A stretch of 64,000 bases of DNA from Sphingomonas sp. CFBP 8760 (lineage in GTDB: Bacteria > Pseudomonadota > Alphaproteobacteria > Sphingomonadales > Sphingomonadaceae): positions 1 through 64,000 of the forward strand of contig NZ_JACYUG010000006.1 in NCBI RefSeq assembly GCF_014841615.1, in the 5' to 3' direction. Within the stretch, counting starts at the first letter, position 1. Every line of letters begins with the position of its first letter. Of this stretch, positions 59,904-64,000 are shown piece after piece. The position numbers were made by a program, and so were the translations under genes. The notes under the pieces were generated by a model. It searched no databases. It was given only the letters and a program-made list of their open reading frames with translations, and was not told where the DNA came from.

Positions 59904-60298
59904 CAGGCGAGCTCCTCCGGCACCGTCTCTGCGAACCACGCCCGTGCACCGGGCCGGAACAGCAGCACGATGCCGACGATCGCGAGCAGGGTCTGCGCCG
60001 TCGTGAGCACCCCGAACAGCCCCGGCGCCACCACGCCGCCCGCCACCTGGAACAGGAAACCGGCGATGTTGATCGCGGTCAGCACCACCAGCAGCCACAA
60101 GGCCACGCGGCTCGCCCGCCGCGTCGTCAGATACAGCAACAGGGCCGTGATCCCGATCACCACGACATTGACGACCGCCGCCAGCACCACGCCGCCGGTG
60201 GCCACCGCCTCGTCCCACCCGATGACCGCCAGCGCGATCGTCAGCAGGATCGATCCGGCATAGAGTTGCTCGCCCAGCTTCACCGATTTCGGCCGCAT
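59903..60298 (-). CDS. Four-span inner-membrane protein of unknown function
   Basis: A 131-aa protein with four hydrophobic helices (LLTIALAVIGW, VVLAAVVNVVVIGITALLLYL, VALWLLVVLTAINIAGFLF, LLAIVGIVLLF). The ATG at 60298 has AAGGGGAAG close upstream and is preferred to 60343. No named family. It is in an operon with the RNase T2 gene. Confidence 0.65.
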   Translation of the reverse strand: MRPKSVKLGEQLYAGSILLTIALAVIGWDEAVATGGVVLAAVVNVVVIGITALLLYLTTRRASRVALWLLVVLTAINIAGFLFQVAGGVVAPGLFGVLTTAQTLLAIVGIVLLFRPGARAWFAETVPEELA

Positions 60299-60350
60299 CG
60301 TCTTCCCCTTCTGGTCGGCGGGACGATAGTCGCTCCCTGCCATCGCGCAA

Positions 60351-61226
60351 TCAGGTGGCGGTAAAATCCAGTCCGATATCCACCGCCGGCGCGGATTGGG
60401 TCAGCCGCCCGACGCTGACATAGGTGACGCCCGTCGCCGCGATCGCCGCAATCGTGTCGAGCCGCACGCCCCCGGACGCCTCGGTCGGTACCCGCCCGGC
60501 GACCAGCGTGACCGCATCCCGCAGCGTGGCGATATCCATGTTGTCGAGCAACAGGTGCGTCGCCCCGGCCGCCAGCGCCGGCTCGATCTGATCGATCCGG
60601 TCGACTTCGACGATGATCCGCGCGATCCCGGCACGCGCCGCCCGCGCCACCGCCTCACCGATCCCGCCTGCGACCGCGACATGATTGTCCTTGATCATCG
60701 CCGCATCCCACAGACCCATGCGGTGATTGTCGGCGCCGCCCATCCGCGTCGCATATTTCTCCAGCACGCGCAGGCCGGGAATGGTCTTGCGCGTGTCGAG
60801 CAAGGTCGCGCCCGTGCCCGCGATCGCATCGACATAGGATGCGGTCAGCGTGGCGACTCCGGACAGGTGCTGCACCGTATTGAGCGCGCACCGTTCCGCG
60901 GTCAGCATCCCCCGCGCCAGACCGGACAGGTGCAACAGGGGCGTCCCCGCCGCCACCCGGTCGCCATCGCGCACTGGCCGTTCGATCGTCACCGCCGGAT
61001 CGAGCGCCCGGAAGAAGGCCGCCGCGATCGCCAGTCCCGCCACCGCCATCGGCTCGCGCGCGGCCATCACGCCGGTGAAGCGCGCCGCCGCCGGGATGAC
61101 CGCCGCCGAGGTGACATCGCCACCATCCCCCAGATCCTCCGCCAGGGTGCGGGCCACGAACGCATCGAGATCGAAACCGGGAAGGGCGAAACCACCATGA
61201 TCGGCAGTGCTGGCGGAAGAAGGCAT
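60351..61226 (-). CDS. nadC: Nicotinate-nucleotide pyrophosphorylase (carboxylating)
   Basis: Quinolinate phosphoribosyltransferase of NAD synthesis, 291 aa. Signatures: ALPGFDLDAFVARTLAEDL, LNTVQHLSGVATLT, LDTRKTIPGLRVLEKYA, GLWDAAMIKDNH and the phosphate-binding SGGVRLDTI. The ATG at 61226 has AGGA 7 bases upstream; 61241 is an alternative. It follows nadA, and nadB is not in the window. Confidence 0.95.
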   Translation of the reverse strand: MPSSASTADHGGFALPGFDLDAFVARTLAEDLGDGGDVTSAAVIPAAARFTGVMAAREPMAVAGLAIAAAFFRALDPAVTIERPVRDGDRVAAGTPLLHLSGLARGMLTAERCALNTVQHLSGVATLTASYVDAIAGTGATLLDTRKTIPGLRVLEKYATRMGGADNHRMGLWDAAMIKDNHVAVAGGIGEAVARAARAGIARIIVEVDRIDQIEPALAAGATHLLLDNMDIATLRDAVTLVAGRVPTEASGGVRLDTIAAIAATGVTYVSVGRLTQSAPAVDIGLDFTAT

Positions 61227-61338
61227 GACGATATCCTGCATCGGATCGTTGGCGGGGCTGCCCGTATCGCAGCCCCGGAAGCGGTGGCGACATGGGCCGG
61301 GCGAGTGGCTGTCCCAGCTCGGCCGGCTTACCCGGGTG

Positions 61339-62337
61339 TCAGTCGCCCGTCACCTTGGCCGGACCCAGATCGCCCTGCCCCACCGTGCCGCCCGCCATCG
61401 CCAGCATCGCATCGAGGCTTTTCTTGGCGCCCAGTCGCAACCCTTCCTCCATCTCGATCCGCGGCTCCAGATCGCGGAGCGCCACGTACAGCTTCTCCAT
61501 CGTGTTGAGCGCCATATACGGGCAGATGTTGCAGTTGCAGTTCCCGTCCGCCCCCGGCGCCCCGATGAAGCGCTTGTGCGGCATCGCCTTTTCCATCTGA
61601 TGGATGATGTGCGGCTCGGTCGCCACGATCAGCGTGTCGCCCCGCATCGCACTGGCATATTCCAGGATGCCGCGCGTCGAGCCGACATAATCGGCATGAT
61701 CGAGAATCACCGCCGGGCATTCGGGGTGCGCGGCGATCGGCGCGTCCGGATGCTGGGCGCGCAGCTTCAGCAATTCGGTTTCGGAAAACGCCTCGTGCAC
61801 GATGCATACGCCGGGCCAGAGCAGCATGTCGCGACCGGTCTTGCGCGCCAGATAGCCGCCCAGATTGCGATCGGGGCCGAAGATGATCTTCTGGTCGAGC
61901 GGGATTTTGGCGAGGATCGCCTCCGCCGACGACGAGGTGACGATCACGTCGGACAGCGCCTTCACCTCGGCCGAGCAGTTGATGTACGTCAGCGCGATAT
62001 GATCGGGATGCGCGGCCCGGAACGCGGCGAACTGATCGGGGGGGCAGCTGTCTTCCAGCGAGCAGCCGGCATCCATGTCGGGCAGGATCACGATCTTCTG
62101 CGGCGACAGGATCTTCGCCGTCTCCGCCATGAAGCGCACACCGCAGAACGCGATCACGTCCGCCTCGGTCGCCTGTGCCTTGCGGCTGAGATCGAGGCTG
62201 TCGCCGACGAAATCGGCAATGTCCTGCAATTCGGGCTTTTGGTAGTAATGCGCCAGAATTACCGCGTTGCGCTCCTTGCGGAGCCGATCGATCTCGCTGC
62301 GCAGGTCGATGCCCGATAGCTTGTCATGGTAAGTCAT
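61339..62337 (-). CDS. nadA: Quinolinate synthase
   Basis: [4Fe-4S] enzyme that condenses iminoaspartate with dihydroxyacetone phosphate, 332 aa. Signatures: AVILAHYYQKPELQDIADF, INCSAEVKALSDVIVTSSSA, PDRNLGGYL, and the C-terminal cluster ligand region NCNCNICPYM. The ATG at 62337 gives the family start (MTYHDKL). It is upstream of nadC with a 112-base gap. Confidence 0.96.
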   Translation of the reverse strand: MTYHDKLSGIDLRSEIDRLRKERNAVILAHYYQKPELQDIADFVGDSLDLSRKAQATEADVIAFCGVRFMAETAKILSPQKIVILPDMDAGCSLEDSCPPDQFAAFRAAHPDHIALTYINCSAEVKALSDVIVTSSSAEAILAKIPLDQKIIFGPDRNLGGYLARKTGRDMLLWPGVCIVHEAFSETELLKLRAQHPDAPIAAHPECPAVILDHADYVGSTRGILEYASAMRGDTLIVATEPHIIHQMEKAMPHKRFIGAPGADGNCNCNICPYMALNTMEKLYVALRDLEPRIEMEEGLRLGAKKSLDAMLAMAGGTVGQGDLGPAKVTGD

Positions 62338-62695
62338 CAGCACGATGATGTAGGCTGCTGGCCGAAATCGTCCAGCTTTTCCGTATGGGCCGGATCGGGC
62401 CGGCACCGCTCGTTTCCAGAAGAATAGCAGGCGGTGCATATCTGCCACCATGGCGTTCGCCACCACTCGACGTCACACCCTCAGAGCGATAGCCAAACGC
62501 CGGTCCCGGAAGGCCGGCAAGATGGATGCTCCGCTCCCCATACGCAACGACCCCGTCGGATCGGTCCACGACCGACTCATCCGGCCGTTTGAGCAGGCGG
62601 CCCCTATACCATGTCCTCGAACCATCGTGGCGGCTCGGGGGTATGACCGGATGGCGACGCCCACGGCGGCGTCATCCGGTCCGAACGGGTCAATC
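62338..62695. other. Gap with a hairpin and no gene seen
   Basis: Between the nadA start and the stop of the next minus-strand gene. The part near nadA should hold its promoter. A long hairpin (62645-62661 with 62665-62681, two mismatches, loop CAC) lies just beyond the TPR gene stop and probably stops its transcript, though it lacks a T-run. No coding sequence is convincing here. Confidence 0.5.
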
Positions 62696-63040
62696 TCAGC
62701 GAGTCGCCAGCGTGGTCGGGGCAAGACGCGCCATGCTACGCTCGGCGATGGCATGGGACGACAGGGCGACGCCGGAGGGCGTCAGCAGCGATACGTCGGG
62801 CCGATCCAGTACCTGCCGGTAGAGATCCTGTGCCGCCATGGTCCGCCCGGTCTGCTGATAGACCACGGCAAGGTTGAGCATCAGTTCGGGCCGGTGTGGG
62901 TAGATACGGCGCTCCGCCACCAGCGTCGCTTCAGCACCGTGAAGATCGCCCGCCGCGATCTGTTCGTGACCCAGACGGTCCCCGGCCAAGGCCGGTGTCG
63001 ACACCATCGCCACCGCCAATGCGATCAAGGGCACACGCAT
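62696..63040 (-). CDS. Small exported TPR-like protein
   Basis: A 114-aa protein with a signal peptide (MRVPLIALAVAMVSTPALAG) and one to two tetratricopeptide-like repeats (ELMLNLAVVYQQTGRTMAAQDLYRQVLD). Periplasmic; function unknown. It lies next to the TolR/ExbD genes on the same strand, but a terminator separates them. Confidence 0.75.
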   Translation of the reverse strand: MRVPLIALAVAMVSTPALAGDRLGHEQIAAGDLHGAEATLVAERRIYPHRPELMLNLAVVYQQTGRTMAAQDLYRQVLDRPDVSLLTPSGVALSSHAIAERSMARLAPTTLATR

Positions 63041-63175
63041 CTTCCTGTCTCCTGTCAGCTACACCGTCTTGTCGATGTTTCAGTTTTGTGACGGGATGGT
63101 GTCACTTCCGTGACGGTCAGGCAAGCGGTTTGTTATGGTGAACGGAGGCGGTTCCGAGACGATGGCGACACAACG

Positions 63176-63205
63176 AAAAAGGGCGGCCCCGAAGGACCGC
63201 CCTTT
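63176..63205 (-). terminator. Terminator after the ExbD/TolR genes
   Basis: Strong stem AAAGGGCGG/CCGCCCTTT (63178-63186 with 63197-63205) with an internal pair and CGAA loop. On the minus strand it is followed by TTTTT (63180-63176). It ends the minus-strand exbD operon. Confidence 0.85.
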
Positions 63206-63230
63206 CCTGTTCTACCGATCGGATCAGCGA

Positions 63231-63656
63231 TCAGAAATCGTTGCGATACTGCTCGTTGCCGATGAAGCCGAGCTTGGTGATCGCAGAGCGCTTGATCTGC
63301 GCCAGCGTGCGATCCACCGCTTCGTAGCGCGCATCCGGTGCGGGCTGAAAGTGGAGTTCGGGCTCGGGATTCATGCTGGCGGACTGATCCAGATACTGCC
63401 GCAACGTGACCTCGGTCACCGGCGCACCGTTCCAGGCCACTTCACCAGCGGCATTGATCGTGATCTTGTTCTTTTCGGAATTCACCGGGTTGGGCTTGTT
63501 CTGCGAATTCTGGGGCAGATCGACCTTCACCGCATGAGTCTGGATCGGGATGGTGATGATAAACATGATGAGGAGAACGAGCAGGACGTCGATCAACGGC
63601 GTCATGTTCATTTCCATCATCGGATCACCGTCTTCTTTGCCGCCGCTCATTGCCAT
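63231..63656 (-). CDS. ExbD/TolR-type biopolymer transport protein
   Basis: A 141-aa proton-channel component. It has one N-terminal membrane span preceded by MEMNMTPLIDVLLVLLIMFI with the essential Asp in PLIDVLL, and a periplasmic domain. AGGAG lies 9 bases before the ATG at 63656. It is the second of two adjacent ExbD-like genes, an arrangement usual in sphingomonads and xanthomonads, where exbB lies upstream. It would energise TonB for receptors such as the one at 52-2532. Confidence 0.92.
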   Translation of the reverse strand: MAMSGGKEDGDPMMEMNMTPLIDVLLVLLIMFIITIPIQTHAVKVDLPQNSQNKPNPVNSEKNKITINAAGEVAWNGAPVTEVTLRQYLDQSASMNPEPELHFQPAPDARYEAVDRTLAQIKRSAITKLGFIGNEQYRNDF

Positions 63657-63689
63657 TGCATGCTACTCCTAAATACGTCCGAGCGATCG

Positions 63690-64000
63690 TCAGCGTTCAG
63701 AGGTGCCGCCGGGCGGCGGCTCGGAAATGAAGCCGACGCGGGCAAAGCCGGCGCGCTGCATGGTATAGATCGTGCCGCCGATGCACTTGTACGGCGTGTT
63801 TACGTCGCCGCGAATGTGCACCTCGGGCAGTTCGAGCCCCGCGGCGTTCACGCCACCCTGACGATCGATCTCGGCCCTCAGCTTGGCGACACCGCGATCG
63901 AGCAGCTCGGTCGAGGTGACGGGCGTGAGGTTCCAATACACCGCACAGCTGCCGTCGCCATTGGTCGTCACCGCCAGCGAGACGTTCTCGGGCTTGGTCT
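63690..64000 (-). CDS. ExbD-type protein, partial (start outside the window)
   Basis: The C-terminal 102 or so residues of a second ExbD-like protein: ...TKPENVSLAVTTNGDGSCAVYWN, LDRGVAKLRAEIDRQG, LPEVHIRGDVNTPYKCIGGT, ending AGFARVGFISEPPPGG. The frame is open through the window edge, so the start and the membrane span lie beyond 64000. It has two cysteines (SCAVYW and YKCIGG), not shared with the other ExbD. It is 33 bases upstream of that gene in the same operon. Confidence 0.88.
   Translation of the reverse strand, partial: TKPENVSLAVTTNGDGSCAVYWNLTPVTSTELLDRGVAKLRAEIDRQGGVNAAGLELPEVHIRGDVNTPYKCIGGTIYTMQRAGFARVGFISEPPPGGTSER

Overview
The window looks like a chromosomal segment of a high-GC alphaproteobacterium, most likely a sphingomonad (Sphingomonas sensu lato). 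Pointers are the large TonB-dependent receptor, the gene sets hrcA-grpE, rph-rdgB-hemW and rsmI...yraN-gshB, an alphaproteobacterial heat-shock (RpoH-type) promoter in front of dnaK, and an F1 ATP synthase operon atpHAGDC. This assignment is inference from protein content and base composition; no rRNA or tRNA gene is visible. Most of the window is tightly packed housekeeping DNA.

Layout. 1-7.8 kb: TonB receptor, fatty-acid desaturase, GNAT-like protein, small exported protein, outer-membrane channel, xthA and an ErpA-type Fe-S carrier. 7.8-9.9 kb: radC is cut in two by a compact, less GC-rich 1.4-kb insertion that carries only two genes (a small membrane protein and an LPO_1073/Vpar_1526-like protein). 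The insertion is flanked by a 9-bp direct repeat, and removing it plus one repeat copy restores radC exactly. 10-28 kb: EF-hand protein, purB, chemoreceptor, dnaJ/dnaK, copper chaperone, hemW, CAP protein, rdgB/rph, hrcA/grpE, thrC-trhO, LppC-like lipoprotein, rsmI. 28-34 kb: TIMP-like exported protein, LuxR-type membrane regulator, yraN, gshB, dedA, xerC, priA. 34.5-40 kb: the ATP synthase F1 operon, with an unexpected exported protein between atpD and atpC. 40-47.6 kb: exported TPR-like protein, ada, a stand-alone cpaF, a GT-C glycosyltransferase, and a phage-like lysis cassette (GH108 muramidase, holin-like protein, Ig-like tail-type protein).

47.7-58.8 kb is an envelope-polymer/lipid region in overlapping operons: NTP-transferase, CDP-glycerol-type transferase, CDP-alcohol phosphatidyltransferase, an asparagine synthetase with no canonical start codon, a Wzx-type flippase, then a lipid kinase (DAG-kinase fold), a TAM41-like nucleotidyltransferase, a MobA-like NTP-transferase and a lone solute-binding lipoprotein. 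The second set may make an anionic sphingolipid head group. 58.8-64 kb: DUF4112 protein, RNase T2, nadC/nadA, a TPR protein and two ExbD/TolR-type genes; the second of these runs off the window.

The most interesting points are the radC-splitting two-gene cargo island, the asparagine synthetase that seems to need an ATC start codon to keep its catalytic cysteine, and the putative sphingolipid head-group operon.
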